Under the pieces are notes generated by a model. The model was not told the origin of the DNA, did no database searches, and worked only from the letters and a program-made list of their open reading frames with translations. Positions 1-7,951 of a stretch of 64,000 bases of DNA are shown here, piece by piece; position 1 is the stretch's first letter, and each line of letters starts with the position of its first letter. The position numbers and the translations under genes were made by a program. The stretch spans positions 186,001 to 250,000 of the forward strand of contig NZ_FOVT01000001.1 in assembly GCF_900115245.1 (NCBI RefSeq), read 5' to 3'. This DNA comes from Mesorhizobium sp. NFR06. Its GTDB lineage: Bacteria; Pseudomonadota; Alphaproteobacteria; Rhizobiales; Rhizobiaceae.

Positions 1-2
1 TG

Positions 3-50
3 GTGGAGCGCTTCCGTGCGCGTCTCGGCCATCCGTTGTCCTCCAACTGA
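3..50 (+). CDS. C-terminal end of an upstream gene (partial)
   Basis: An open frame enters from the left edge and ends at a TGA at 48-50, giving the last 15 residues (VERFRARLGHPLSSN). It is followed directly by an A+T-richer non-coding stretch that runs to the kinase start at 233. The fragment is too short to assign a function, and the reading frame is a guess based on the stop codon and on the intergenic look of the bases that follow. Confidence 0.3.
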   Translation: MERFRARLGHPLSSN

Positions 51-56
51 GGGAAC

Positions 57-74
57 AATACCAAAAAAATACCA
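57..74. promoter_or_regulatory. Distal operator-like direct repeat (AATACCA x2)
   Basis: The heptamer AATACCA occurs at 57-63 and again at 68-74, an 11-base step (one helical turn). The reverse complement of the same arrangement lies at 193-210 in front of the amino-sugar operon. This is a plausible binding site for the UTRA GntR regulator encoded at 1205-1984, possibly working with the proximal copy through looping. The regulator assignment is inference. Confidence 0.5.
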
Positions 75-190
75 CTTGTCCACACGCATTAACGCTTTTC
101 GGGCGCCGGAACTCACCTGTCGGCAAATTACCGTGATTTTTCAATAAAATACGGCTTAATCTTTTTTGAAACCGAAATTAACCCTTGGCT

Positions 191-210
191 ATTGGTATTT
201 TATTGGTATT
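191..210. promoter_or_regulatory. Proximal operator-like direct repeat (ATTGGTATT x2)
   Basis: ATTGGTATT is present at 191-199 and 202-210, again with an 11-base step. The 18 bases at 193-210 are the reverse complement of 57-74 with two mismatches. The site lies just upstream of the ribosome binding site (GAGGAGAA, 220-227) of the kinase gene, where a repressor would block expression. Confidence 0.55.
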
Positions 211-232
211 ATTGGGATCGAGGAGAAATCGT

Positions 233-1114
233 GTGAACTTCGTACTTGGCATCGATGGCGGCGGCACCAGCTGCAGGGCGGCCCTTGCGACCGTCGACGG
301 TGCTGTCGTCGGCCGTGCCAAGAGCGGCGCCGCCAACATCCGCACCGACCTCACCGGCGCCCGCGCCAACATCGTCGAGGCGGCAAGGCAGGCTTTCCTC
401 GCCGCCGGCAAGGATCCGGAGCTGATCCCGCGGACGCCGGCCATTCTCGGCCTCGCCGGTGCCAATGTCGGCACCTACCGGCAGCAGCTCGAGGCGATCC
501 TGCCTTTCAGCAGGAGCCGTGTCGAAACCGACGCCGAGATCGCGCTTGAAGGCGCGGTCGGTTCCGGCGACGGCGCCATGGCCATTCTGGGCACCGGCAC
601 GGCCTATATGGCGCGTAAAGGCGGCAAGTCGCGCGCCATCGGCGGCTGGGGATTCCAGGTCGGCGACCAGGGCAGCGGCGCCCGCATCGGCCGCGACCTG
701 CTCGAACAGACGCTGCTTGCCTATGACGGCATCCGTCCCGGCTCGCCCCTGACGGACGCCATGCTCGCCGTCTTCCGCAACAATCCCGAGGACGTGGTCG
801 AATTCACCACCAACGCCAAGCCTGGCGATTTCGGCGGCTTCGCACCAAAAGTCTTCGAGCATGCCGAAAAGGGCGACCTCGTCGCCAACTGGATCCTCGA
901 CAAGGCGGTGGCCGATGTCGAGGCTTCGCTCGGCGCGCTCGATCTTGCCGACGGTGCTCCGCTTTGCCTGCTCGGCGGCTTGGCGCCGCTTTATGCGCCG
1001 CGTCTGTCGGCACGCTATCAGGCGCTGCTGAAGGCCCCGCTCGACGATGCGCTCGGCGGCGCTGTCCAAATGGCCGTGCGGATCTTCGCCAGGGGTTCGG
1101 AGGCCGCCCGATGA
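233..1114 (+). CDS. BadF/BadG-family sugar kinase, probably N-acetylglucosamine kinase
   Basis: A 293-residue ASKHA-fold kinase. It shows the N-terminal phosphate loop DGGGTSCRA just after the start, the second phosphate loop AILGTGTAYM, the glycine-rich GWGFQVGDQGSGARIG segment typical of BadF-type GlcNAc/glucosamine kinases, and a C-terminal LLGGLAPLY adenosine motif. The chosen start is GTG at 233, with GAGGAG six bases upstream; the longer frame from 185 adds a hydrophobic leader encoded by the operator region. It is the first gene of an operon with a UTRA GntR regulator, a SIS deaminase and nagA. This supports phosphorylation of imported GlcNAc or a related amino sugar in the cytoplasm. 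The exact sugar cannot be fixed from sequence. Confidence 0.85.
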   Translation: MNFVLGIDGGGTSCRAALATVDGAVVGRAKSGAANIRTDLTGARANIVEAARQAFLAAGKDPELIPRTPAILGLAGANVGTYRQQLEAILPFSRSRVETDAEIALEGAVGSGDGAMAILGTGTAYMARKGGKSRAIGGWGFQVGDQGSGARIGRDLLEQTLLAYDGIRPGSPLTDAMLAVFRNNPEDVVEFTTNAKPGDFGGFAPKVFEHAEKGDLVANWILDKAVADVEASLGALDLADGAPLCLLGGLAPLYAPRLSARYQALLKAPLDDALGGAVQMAVRIFARGSEAAR

Positions 1115-1208
1115 GCGCCGCCGACCAGATCTTCGCCATGCTGCCGGAGGCGTCGCGATGAGCGCCGCCGACAAGATCTTCGCCATGCTGCCGGAGGCGT
1201 CGCGATGA
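1111..1208 (+). other. Two coupled 16-codon mini-ORFs between kinase and GntR genes
   Basis: From ATG 1111 the frame reads MSAADQIFAMLPEASR and stops at TGA 1159-1161. From ATG 1158 it reads MSAADKIFAMLPEASR and stops at 1206-1208. Each stop overlaps the next ATG as ATGA, so ribosomes could pass by re-initiation from kinase to peptide 1, to peptide 2, to the regulator. The 47-bp period is exactly 51 coding bases minus the 4-base overlap. The peptides copy the regulator's own N-terminus. Whether they matter as products or only as a translational relay is unknown. Confidence 0.45.
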
Positions 1209-1237
1209 GCGCCGCCGACCAGATCTTCGCCATGCTG
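1111..1237 (+). repeat. 47-bp tandem repeat of the GntR gene start, three copies
   Basis: Copies begin at 1111, 1158 and 1205. The first two are full 47-bp units differing at one base (CAG to AAG in codon 6). The third keeps only the first 33 bases and then continues into the GntR gene. Each unit starts with ATG AGC GCC GCC GAC and ends with CGGAGGCGTCGCG, so each carries its own GGAGG ribosome binding site in front of the next ATG. The kinase stop TGA (1112-1114) overlaps the first ATG as ATGA, which suggests that the ancestral arrangement was kinase-ATGA-GntR and that the repeat is a later expansion. Confidence 0.9.
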
Positions 1238-1984
1238 AAAGAATCCTCGCAGAGCGGCGCGCCGCTTTACCTGCAGCTCAGGCGCAGCATCGAGGAAGCG
1301 GTCAATCGTGGCCTGATCGGCCCCGGCGACGCGCTGCCGTCCGAGCGCGACATCGCCAGCAAGGCCGATATCTCGCGTGTCACCGTGCGCAAGGCGGTGC
1401 AGGACCTGGTCAAGGGCGGCATCCTCGTCCAGCGCCACGGCTCCGGCACTTTCGTCGCGCCGCGCATGGAGCGCGTCGAGCAATCCCTGTCCCGGCTCAC
1501 CTCGTTCACCGAGGACATGGCGCGCCGCGGCATGACCGTTCGCTCGGTCTGGCTCGACCGCGGGCTCTATGCCCCGTCGCCGGACGAGATGATGGTGCTT
1601 GGCCTGTCTTCGACCGAACTGGTGGCGCGTGTCGCGCGCCTGCGCATCGCCGACGACACGCCGCTGGCGATCGAGCGCGCGGCGCTGTCCGCCAGCGTGC
1701 TGCCGGATCCCGAAGCGGTCGGCTCTTCGCTTTATGCGGCGCTCGGCATGACCGGCAATCGCCCGGTGCGCGCCGTGCAGCGTATCTCCGCCACCAATCT
1801 TGGCGACGCCGATGCGCGCCTGCTCGAAGTGCCTTCGGGGGTTGCCGGTCTGCAGATCGAGCGCATTTCCTATCTGGCGAGCGGCAAGGTGATCGAGTTC
1901 ACCCGCTCGGTCTACAGGGGCGACGCCTATGATTTCGTCGCGGAACTCCGGCTGACCGGACCGGGAGAGGAGATCCGCCCATGA
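1205..1984 (+). CDS. GntR-family (HutC/UTRA) transcriptional regulator of the amino-sugar operon
   Basis: A 259-residue protein with an N-terminal winged helix-turn-helix (about residues 18-88). Key signatures are LPSERDIASKADISRVTVRKA and the wing HGSGTFVAP. A C-terminal UTRA ligand-binding domain (about 105-250) follows, seen in LTSFTEDMARRGM and the closing ITRSVYRGDAYDFV-like segment. UTRA regulators in such loci sense amino-sugar phosphates. It sits between kinase and deaminase genes and its last four bases overlap the next start (ATGA at 1981-1984). It is the natural candidate to bind the paired sites at 57-74 and 191-210. Its own start is preceded by the 47-bp repeat. Confidence 0.85.
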   Translation: MSAADQIFAMLKESSQSGAPLYLQLRRSIEEAVNRGLIGPGDALPSERDIASKADISRVTVRKAVQDLVKGGILVQRHGSGTFVAPRMERVEQSLSRLTSFTEDMARRGMTVRSVWLDRGLYAPSPDEMMVLGLSSTELVARVARLRIADDTPLAIERAALSASVLPDPEAVGSSLYAALGMTGNRPVRAVQRISATNLGDADARLLEVPSGVAGLQIERISYLASGKVIEFTRSVYRGDAYDFVAELRLTGPGEEIRP

Positions 1985-3012
1985 GCGCAACCACCACCCA
2001 TATGCGGCGCGAGATCGATGAGATCCCTGAAGCTGCCGCCCGCTTGCTCGACGGCTCGGCTTCGGTGCTGGCCGAGGCAGGACGCGGCCTGCGCGAGCGC
2101 GACCCCCATTTCGTCGTCACCGTGGCGCGCGGCTCGTCCGACCATGCCGCGACCTTCATGAAATACGCCGTGGAGCTGACGGCCGGCCTTGCGGTCGCTT
2201 CCGTCGGGCCGTCGATTGCTTCCATCTACGGCGCCAAGCTCAGGCTGCGTGGCTCCGCCTGCCTGGCGATCTCGCAGTCGGGCAAAAGCCCCGACATCGT
2301 CACGATGGCCGAAACGGCAAGGGCCGGCGGAGCACTGACCGTCGCCATCACCAATACCGCCGACTCGCCGCTGGCGCGCGCCTCGGACTATTCCATTGAT
2401 ATCCTGGCGGGGCCGGAACGCAGCGTCGCGGCCACCAAGACCTTCGTCAATTCGGCGGTCGCCGGCCTCGCGCTGATGGCGCACGCCACCGACGACCAGT
2501 CATTGCTTCGGGCGCTCGCCGGCCTGCCCGGGCATTTCGAAAAGGCGATCGCCTGCGACTGGATGGCGCTCGCCGCGGCGCTGGAAAACCCGCTATCACT
2601 GTTCATCCTTGGCCGTGGCCCGTCCTTCGCGATCGCCAGCGAGGCGGCGCTGAAATTCAAGGAGACCTGCGCCATGCATGCAGAGGCCTACAGCGCCGCC
2701 GAGGTCATGCATGGGCCGCTGGCGCTGGTCGGGCCGGGGTTCCCGGTTCTGGCGCTTGCCGCCCGCGATGCATCCGAACCCTCGGTCGCCGAGGCGGCTG
2801 ACGCGTTGACGGCCAAGGGCGCCGCCGCGTTCGTCACGTCCGACAAGGCGAAAGCCGCCAGATTGCTGCCGCATGTCGCGACGGGCCATCCGCTGACCGA
2901 TCCGCTGCCGCTGATTGTGTCCTTCTACGGCTTCGTCGAGGCCTTCGCCCGCCATCGCGGCCTCGATCCGGATGCGCCGCGCAATTTGCGTAAGGTGACG
3001 GAAACCGTATGA
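1981..3012 (+). CDS. SIS-domain glucosamine-6-phosphate deaminase (NagB-II type)
   Basis: A 343-residue protein with two SIS (sugar isomerase) domains and no glutaminase domain, so it is a deaminase/isomerase rather than GlmS. Visible landmarks are ARGSSDHAA (about residue 50), the phosphate-binding serine cluster SQSGKSPD (about 98) and the EAALKFKETCAMHAEAYSAAEVMHGP segment region that resembles GlmS isomerase domains. Expected reaction: glucosamine-6-phosphate to fructose-6-phosphate plus ammonia, which completes the pathway after NagK-like kinase and NagA. It overlaps the regulator upstream and nagA downstream by four bases each, indicating tight translational coupling. Confidence 0.85.
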   Translation: MSATTTHMRREIDEIPEAAARLLDGSASVLAEAGRGLRERDPHFVVTVARGSSDHAATFMKYAVELTAGLAVASVGPSIASIYGAKLRLRGSACLAISQSGKSPDIVTMAETARAGGALTVAITNTADSPLARASDYSIDILAGPERSVAATKTFVNSAVAGLALMAHATDDQSLLRALAGLPGHFEKAIACDWMALAAALENPLSLFILGRGPSFAIASEAALKFKETCAMHAEAYSAAEVMHGPLALVGPGFPVLALAARDASEPSVAEAADALTAKGAAAFVTSDKAKAARLLPHVATGHPLTDPLPLIVSFYGFVEAFARHRGLDPDAPRNLRKVTETV

Positions 3013-4166
3013 GCGACCGTTTCGCACTCACCGGCGCTCGCATCTTCGACGGCGCCGACTGGCATGACAACTCAGCCCTTGTCGTCAATGGTGACGTGGT
3101 TGAGGCCATTCTGCCCGTCGGCGCCATTCCGTCCGGCGTTTCGGCGGTCGAGACCGGCGGCGGCCTGCTGGTGCCCGGTTTCGTCGACATCCAGGTCAAT
3201 GGCGGCGGCGGCGTCATGCTCAACGACCATCCTGATGTCGCCTCCATCGAAACCATCTGCCGTGCGCATGCGCCCTTCGGCACCACGGCGCTGCTGGTGA
3301 CGCTGATCACCGACACGCCGGCGATCACCGCTGCCGCCATCACCGCCGGCGCCGAGGCGACCCGGGAAAAGGTGCCGGGCTTCCTCGGCCTGCATCTCGA
3401 AGGGCCGCATCTCTCGATAGCCCGCAAGGGCGCGCATGATCCGGCGCTGATCCGGCCGATGACGGATGCCGACCAGGCGGCGTTGATCGCGGCGCGCAAA
3501 GAGCTTCCCGTGCTGCTCACCACCATCGCGCCGGAATCGGTCGAGCCGGCCCGCGTCGAGGCGCTGGCCAAGGCCGGCGTCGTCGTCAGCCTCGGTCACA
3601 GCGACACCGACTATTCGACGGCCAGCGCCTTCGCCGGTGCCGGCGCGACGGTCGTCACGCATCTGTTCAACGCCATGAGCCAGATCGGCAATCGCGAGCC
3701 GGGTCTGGCGGGCGCGGCGATCGACACCGGCGGCTTGTACGCCGGCATCATCGCCGACGGCATCCACGTTCATCCCGCGACGATGATCCTTGCGCTGCGC
3801 GGCAAGCAGGGGCCAGGCAAGATCGTGCTCGTCACCGACGCCATGGCGACCATCGGCACCGACATGACTTCGTTCACGCTCAACGGGCGCACCATCTACC
3901 GCAAGGATGGGAGCCTGAGGCTTGCCGACGGCACGCTGGCCGGCGCCGACCTCGACATGATCTCGGCCGTGCGCTTCGTCCATCGCGTCGTTGGGCTCGA
4001 GCTCGACGAGGCCTTGCGCATGGCCTCGCTCTATCCCGCCGAGGCGATCGGCCAGGCCCATCGCCGCGGCCGCTTCGCCAATGGCACCGCCGCCGACATT
4101 GTCGCCCTGTCGGAGGACCTGGACGTCAGGAAGGTATGGATCGGCGGCAAGAAGGTGTTTGCGTAG
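3009..4166 (+). CDS. nagA: N-acetylglucosamine-6-phosphate deacetylase
   Basis: A 385-residue amidohydrolase-fold enzyme that removes acetate from GlcNAc-6-phosphate. Metal and catalytic motifs of NagA are all present: HLEGPHLS (metal glutamate, about residue 131), SLGHSDTDY (histidine, about 196), VTHLFNAMS (histidine, about 216), DGIHVHP (about 250) and VTDAMA (catalytic aspartate, about 278). The N-terminal PGFVDIQVNGGGG matches the family. It is the last gene of the operon, starting at an ATGA overlap with the deaminase. The stop at 4164-4166 is followed by about 75 bases and then a palindromic mosaic repeat. Confidence 0.95.
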   Translation: MSDRFALTGARIFDGADWHDNSALVVNGDVVEAILPVGAIPSGVSAVETGGGLLVPGFVDIQVNGGGGVMLNDHPDVASIETICRAHAPFGTTALLVTLITDTPAITAAAITAGAEATREKVPGFLGLHLEGPHLSIARKGAHDPALIRPMTDADQAALIAARKELPVLLTTIAPESVEPARVEALAKAGVVVSLGHSDTDYSTASAFAGAGATVVTHLFNAMSQIGNREPGLAGAAIDTGGLYAGIIADGIHVHPATMILALRGKQGPGKIVLVTDAMATIGTDMTSFTLNGRTIYRKDGSLRLADGTLAGADLDMISAVRFVHRVVGLELDEALRMASLYPAEAIGQAHRRGRFANGTAADIVALSEDLDVRKVWIGGKKVFA

Positions 4167-4240
4167 GCCTCGCTGCGACCGGGTCGGAACCCCTCCGGTT
4201 TCGTCATCCACGGAGCGGGAGCTCAGCGGGCGCGTAGACC

Positions 4241-4375
4241 CGAGGATCCATTCCGTGACATCGCCGAAGGGCGCAACGGTGCAGAATTCTCTAACCGTTG
4301 CAACGCCTTAGCGTAACGGCATGGATCCTAGGGTCTGCGCGCGTCGCTTCGCTCCTTGCTCCGCCCTAGGATGAC
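4241..4375. repeat. Nested palindromic intergenic element
   Basis: The element has an outer imperfect inverted repeat: AGGATCCATTCCGT (about 4243-4256) pairs with ACGGCATGGATCCT (about 4316-4329). Inside it GCAACGGT (4273-4280) pairs with ACCGTTGC (4294-4301). At the right end ATCCTAGGG (4325-4333) pairs with CCCTAGGAT (4364-4372). Elements of this look recur in rhizobial intergenic DNA. Its right end runs into the matB frame and supplies that gene's TAG stop (4366-4368). It lies between the convergent nagA and matB genes and could also end transcription in both directions. Confidence 0.6.
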
Positions 4376-5907
4376 GACGCGTTATTATTAGCCGGCTTGG
4401 CGTAGATATCCTTGTACATCTCACGCAGCACATTCTTCTGCACCTTGCCCATCGTGTTGCGCGGCAGTTCGTCGACGAAGATCACCTGCTTAGGATGCTT
4501 GTATTTCGCCAGCCTTCCGGAGATGGCGGCGATAATGTCGGCGGCGCTGATCGCCGATCCCGGCTTGCGCACCACGACCGCCGTAACACCTTCGCCGAAG
4601 TCCGGATGGGCGACGTCGACCACGGCGCTTTCGCTGACTCCGTCGAGCGCGTCGATCTCGCTTTCGATTTCCTTCGGGTAGACGTTGTAGCCGCCCGAGA
4701 TGATCAGGTCCTTGCCGCGTCCGACGATATGGACATAGCCGTCGGCGTCGATCAGCCCGAGATCGCCGGTGATGAAGAACCCGTCGTCCCGGAATTCCGC
4801 TCTGGTTTTCTCCGGCATGCGCCAATAGCCGGCAAAGACGTTCGGTCCCTTGACCTCGATCATGCCAATCTCGCCCTTGGCCAGCGGCTTGGCCGTGTCG
4901 GGATCGGTGATGCGCAGCGAGACACCGGGGAAGGGGAAGCCGACCGTGCCGGCGCGCCGCTCGCCGTCATAGGGGTTGGACGTGTTCATGTTGGTCTCGG
5001 TCATGCCGTAGCGCTCGAGGATGGCGTGGCCGGTACGCTCGCGCCAGGCCTTGTGCGTCTCGGCGAGCAGCGGCGCCGAGCCGGAGATGAAGACCCGGAT
5101 GGCCTTGGCCGTGTCGTGGGTCAGGCCGTCCTGCTGCAGCAGCCGCACATAGAAGGTCGGCACGCCCATCAAAGCCGTCGCGCGCGGCATCAGCGACAGG
5201 ATGCGCGTGGGGTCGAATTTCTGTTCGAACAGCATTTTCGCCCCGGCCATCAGGATGACGTTGGTGGCGACGAACAGGCCGTGCGTGTGGAAGATCGGCA
5301 GCGCATGGATGAGCACGTCATCGGTGCTGAAGCGCCAACAATCGACCAGAACGCGGGCATTGGAAGCAAGGTTCTCGTGGCTGAGCATGGCGCCCTTGGA
5401 ACGGCCGGTCGTGCCGGAAGTGTAGAGGATGGCGGCAAGGTCGTCCGGCCCCCGGGCGACGTCGCTGAATTCCGTCGCCTGCCGCGAAGCCTGGCGGGCA
5501 AGCGTTCCCTGCCCGTCGCGGCCGAGCGTGAGCGTCGTGGCGCCGATCGACGCAGCAAGCGATTCGACGCCGGCCAGACGGTCCGGATCGCATACGATCA
5601 GTCTCGGCTCGGCGTCGCGGAAGAAATAGTCGAGCTCCGGCAGCGTGTAGGCGGTGTTGAGCGGCAGGAAGACCGCGCCGGCGCGTAAGGATGCGAGATA
5701 AAGCAACACCGCCTCCGGGCTTTTCTCGACCTGAACGGCGACCCGGTCGCCGGGCTCGACGCCCGCCTGTGCCAGCGCATGCGCCAGTTGCGCGGACTTG
5801 GCCAGCATGTCGCCATAGGTGATCGAACGGCCGTCATCCGTCTCCATCAGCAGTCGGCCGGGCGCCGGCATGCGGGAACGGAAGGCGCCGAAGAGATGAT
5901 TGGTCAT
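4366..5907 (-). CDS. matB: Malonyl-CoA synthetase (MatB-type acyl-CoA ligase)
   Basis: A 513-residue AMP-forming ligase of the ANL superfamily. It has the P-loop YTSGTTGRSKGAMLS (about residues 162-176), YGMTETNM, the aspartate of FITGDLGLID, the hinge GRGKDLIISGGYNVYPKEIE and the C-terminal lysine in NTMGKVQKN. The N-terminus (NHLFGAFRSRMP) and DRVAVQVEKSPEA match rhizobial MatB, which activates malonate with CoA and ATP. No malonyl-CoA decarboxylase (matA) or malonate carrier is next to it, so the assignment to malonate rests on sequence resemblance alone. The final few residues (NNNASSS) are encoded by the end of a palindromic repeat and are probably not conserved. Confidence 0.8.
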   Translation of the reverse strand: MTNHLFGAFRSRMPAPGRLLMETDDGRSITYGDMLAKSAQLAHALAQAGVEPGDRVAVQVEKSPEAVLLYLASLRAGAVFLPLNTAYTLPELDYFFRDAEPRLIVCDPDRLAGVESLAASIGATTLTLGRDGQGTLARQASRQATEFSDVARGPDDLAAILYTSGTTGRSKGAMLSHENLASNARVLVDCWRFSTDDVLIHALPIFHTHGLFVATNVILMAGAKMLFEQKFDPTRILSLMPRATALMGVPTFYVRLLQQDGLTHDTAKAIRVFISGSAPLLAETHKAWRERTGHAILERYGMTETNMNTSNPYDGERRAGTVGFPFPGVSLRITDPDTAKPLAKGEIGMIEVKGPNVFAGYWRMPEKTRAEFRDDGFFITGDLGLIDADGYVHIVGRGKDLIISGGYNVYPKEIESEIDALDGVSESAVVDVAHPDFGEGVTAVVVRKPGSAISAADIIAAISGRLAKYKHPKQVIFVDELPRNTMGKVQKNVLREMYKDIYAKPANNNASSS

Positions 5908-5970
5908 GGAACGTCCTCAGGGCGAACCCGATGGCACAAGCCTCGCCCGAGCGAATACCAGATTTGCTGG

Positions 5971-6062
5971 CCAGAGCAATTCCGGGAAAACTGCGTGGTC
6001 GTTTCCCACCGGAATTGCGTAAACAAAGAGGCGCAATTCCAGGAAAACCGCACAGCGGTTAC
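5971..6062. repeat. Rhizobial palindromic repeat (CAATTCCGG family)
   Basis: CAATTCCGG at 5977-5985 pairs with CCGGAATTG at 6009-6017 around a GAAAAC/GTTT-bearing loop. It is followed by a second CAATTCC at 6034-6040 and a small hairpin AACCGC/GCGGTT (6046-6051 with 6055-6060). A related CATTTCC...GGAATTG sequence occurs at 50131-50170. It fills most of the 212-base gap between the GntR gene and matB. Confidence 0.6.
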
Positions 6063-6119
6063 GCTCGGCGACTTCGCCGTAGCCTTCCGTCGGCAATGCG
6101 GCGGAAGGGTTATTGCAAG

Positions 6120-6866
6120 CTATTTGCGGCTGCGCGCGGTCCTGCCGCCGCCGGCCCTCGGATCATGGCCCTGGGCAAGGCGTTCCATGCACATCGCAGC
6201 GGTGAGGCGGTAATGATTGAGCAGCGCCTCGACCGCGCCGTCGGCGTCGCCATCCAGGGCGCGCTCGGCAATGATGCGATGCTCGCCAAGATCGTCGCGT
6301 CCCGTTCCCGGCGTGTTTTGCGCGATCAGCCGGTAGCGCGAAGCCTGGTCGGAAAGCTGTTCGCAGAAGCCGATCAGCCAGTGCGAGCGGCAGGCGGCGA
6401 TCAGCGCGCGGTGGAAGGCCCGGTGCAGTTTCTCCCATTCCGGATTGTTGGTCGAGGGGTCTTCCGGCAGGCGACGCTCGGCGCGCGCCAGGCGGTGCAG
6501 AGCCAGCACCAGCTGTTCCTCCCATTCGGCGGTGCGGTGAGCAATCGATTCGCGCAGCGCCCGCTCCTCCAGCCAGCAGCGCGTGCGCGTCAATTCCTCC
6601 AGTTCCGCAGCACTGACCGGCATCAGGAAGAAGCCGCGCTGGTCGTGACGACCAAGCAAGCCCTCAGCGGCCAATCGGTTGAGCGCCTCGCGCACCGGCG
6701 AGGCGCCGGCGCCATAGCGGGAAACGACCCATTCGACACGCAGCTTGGTTTCAGTTTCCAGCGCCCCGCGCAGCAGGTCTTCGCGGAGTTGCTGGTAGAC
6801 CGAACTGGCCAGTGTGCCCTTCTTCACACCCTTGCCTTCGCCCGGATCGGCGTTTCCGTATGTCAA
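6120..6866 (-). CDS. GntR-family regulator, FadR/FCD subfamily
   Basis: About 248 residues from a TTG start at 6866 (AGGAG five bases upstream); a longer frame from TTG 6917 lacks a ribosome site. The N-terminal winged helix carries SSVYQQLREDLLRG and ASPVREALNRLAAEGLL, diagnostic of FadR-type GntR proteins. The C-terminal all-helical FCD domain follows, with the FHRALIAAC and LGEHRII (E-H metal/ligand) signatures. It lies upstream of matB on the same strand, as MatR does in rhizobial malonate loci, so regulation of malonate use is plausible but unproven. A perfect TGTAT-C-ATACA palindrome lies 62 bases upstream of the start and suggests autoregulation. Confidence 0.8.
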   Translation of the reverse strand: MTYGNADPGEGKGVKKGTLASSVYQQLREDLLRGALETETKLRVEWVVSRYGAGASPVREALNRLAAEGLLGRHDQRGFFLMPVSAAELEELTRTRCWLEERALRESIAHRTAEWEEQLVLALHRLARAERRLPEDPSTNNPEWEKLHRAFHRALIAACRSHWLIGFCEQLSDQASRYRLIAQNTPGTGRDDLGEHRIIAERALDGDADGAVEALLNHYRLTAAMCMERLAQGHDPRAGGGRTARSRK

Positions 6867-6928
6867 CTTAACTCCTGTTGCTTGCCCCTGTTTTGCCAGG
6901 GCCCCGCGGCGAAGCAATTACCCGTACA

Positions 6929-6939
6929 TGTATCATACA
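6929..6939. promoter_or_regulatory. FadR-type operator palindrome TGTATCATACA
   Basis: The sequence is a perfect 11-base palindrome, TGTAT-C-ATACA, upstream of the FCD regulator gene. FCD GntR regulators commonly bind TNGTNNNACNA-like cores, which this matches. A weaker half site (TTGATACATT) lies near 7060 in the same gap. Likely autoregulatory. Confidence 0.5.
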
Positions 6940-7129
6940 GCTGGGCATTGCCGCCTCAAGCGGAAGATGACGGTATTCGACTTTAAGACAAGGTGGCCGG
7001 TCTATTTGGGCGCCAAAGTAAGTCCGTGCAGAAAAAGCTGACGTGCATAGGCAACTTGATACATTGAGCGCCTGTTCAACGGGAGGTCCAACTGCACAAC
7101 CCCCGCGAGAAGTGCGGCGACTATGCGTT

Positions 7130-7807
7130 TTAACTGGCGGCCCTGTCGGCCGCTGAACGGATCGCCTCGATATTTGCCCTGTAGGCATCGACGCTGCCGC
7201 CCTTGAAGACGGCGGCGCCAGCGACCAGCACATCGGCGCCGGCCGCGGTCACCAGCGGCGCTGTTTCGGCCGAGACGCCACCATCGATCTCGATGCGGAT
7301 CGGCCGGCTGCCGATCAGCGTCTTCACCCGTTTCACCTTGTCGACGATCGCCGGTATGAACGCCTGCCCGCCGAAACCCGGATTGACGGTCATGATCAGG
7401 ATCAGATCGAGCCGGTCGAGCACATATTCAATCGCCGTTTCCGGCGTCGCCGGATTGAGCGAGACGCCGGCCTTCTTGCCGAGGCTCTTGATCGTCTGCA
7501 GCGAGCGGTCGAGATGCGGTCCGGCCTCGGCATGCACCGTCATGCCGTCGCAGCCGGCTTCGGCGAAGGCTGCCAGGTAAGGATCGGCCGGCGCAATCAT
7601 CAGATGGCAGTCGAAGAAGGCCTTGGTGCGATTGCGGATCGCCTTGATCACCGGCGGGCCGAAGGTGATGTTGGGCACGAAATGGCCATCCATCACGTCG
7701 AGATGGATCCAGTCCGCGCCGGCTGCCGCTACAGCCTCGACCTCGTCGCCCAGCTTCGAAAAATCCGAAGCCAGCACCGATGGTGCGATCAGGGTTTTCT
7801 TGCTCAT
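7130..7807 (-). CDS. rpe: Ribulose-phosphate 3-epimerase
   Basis: A 225-residue TIM-barrel enzyme interconverting ribulose-5-phosphate and xylulose-5-phosphate. All family signatures are visible: [10 protein letters not shown] at the N-terminus, [16 protein letters not shown] (metal histidine and catalytic aspartate), [16 protein letters not shown] (phosphate/ligand loop) and EIDGGV with the second catalytic aspartate, then AGAAVF. Length is normal for the family. It stands alone between a hairpin terminator (7952-7979) and the regulator gene, on the - strand, and would supply the pentose phosphate or Calvin-type cycle. Confidence 0.95.
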   Translation of the reverse strand: MSKKTLIAPSVLASDFSKLGDEVEAVAAAGADWIHLDVMDGHFVPNITFGPPVIKAIRNRTKAFFDCHLMIAPADPYLAAFAEAGCDGMTVHAEAGPHLDRSLQTIKSLGKKAGVSLNPATPETAIEYVLDRLDLILIMTVNPGFGGQAFIPAIVDKVKRVKTLIGSRPIRIEIDGGVSAETAPLVTAAGADVLVAGAAVFKGGSVDAYRANIEAIRSAADRAAS

Positions 7808-7951
7808 GGGGCAAATTCTCCCGGCAGTCCTGTGCGCGCAGTCGCGCCTGTCAGGGCGATTGCCTAGACCATGATCCAGCCGAGGGGAAGCACGTTTTCG
7901 ACAGGTCCATCGGCCTGTTTGCCCAAGAGGCCATCTTCGATGTGGAAAAGA

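Noticed and set aside
209..1990. 593-codon open frame on the - strand opposite the kinase and GntR genes
   Set aside because: It mirrors two clearly recognisable + strand genes; the translation is rich in R, G, A and has no family features. High G+C shadow frame.
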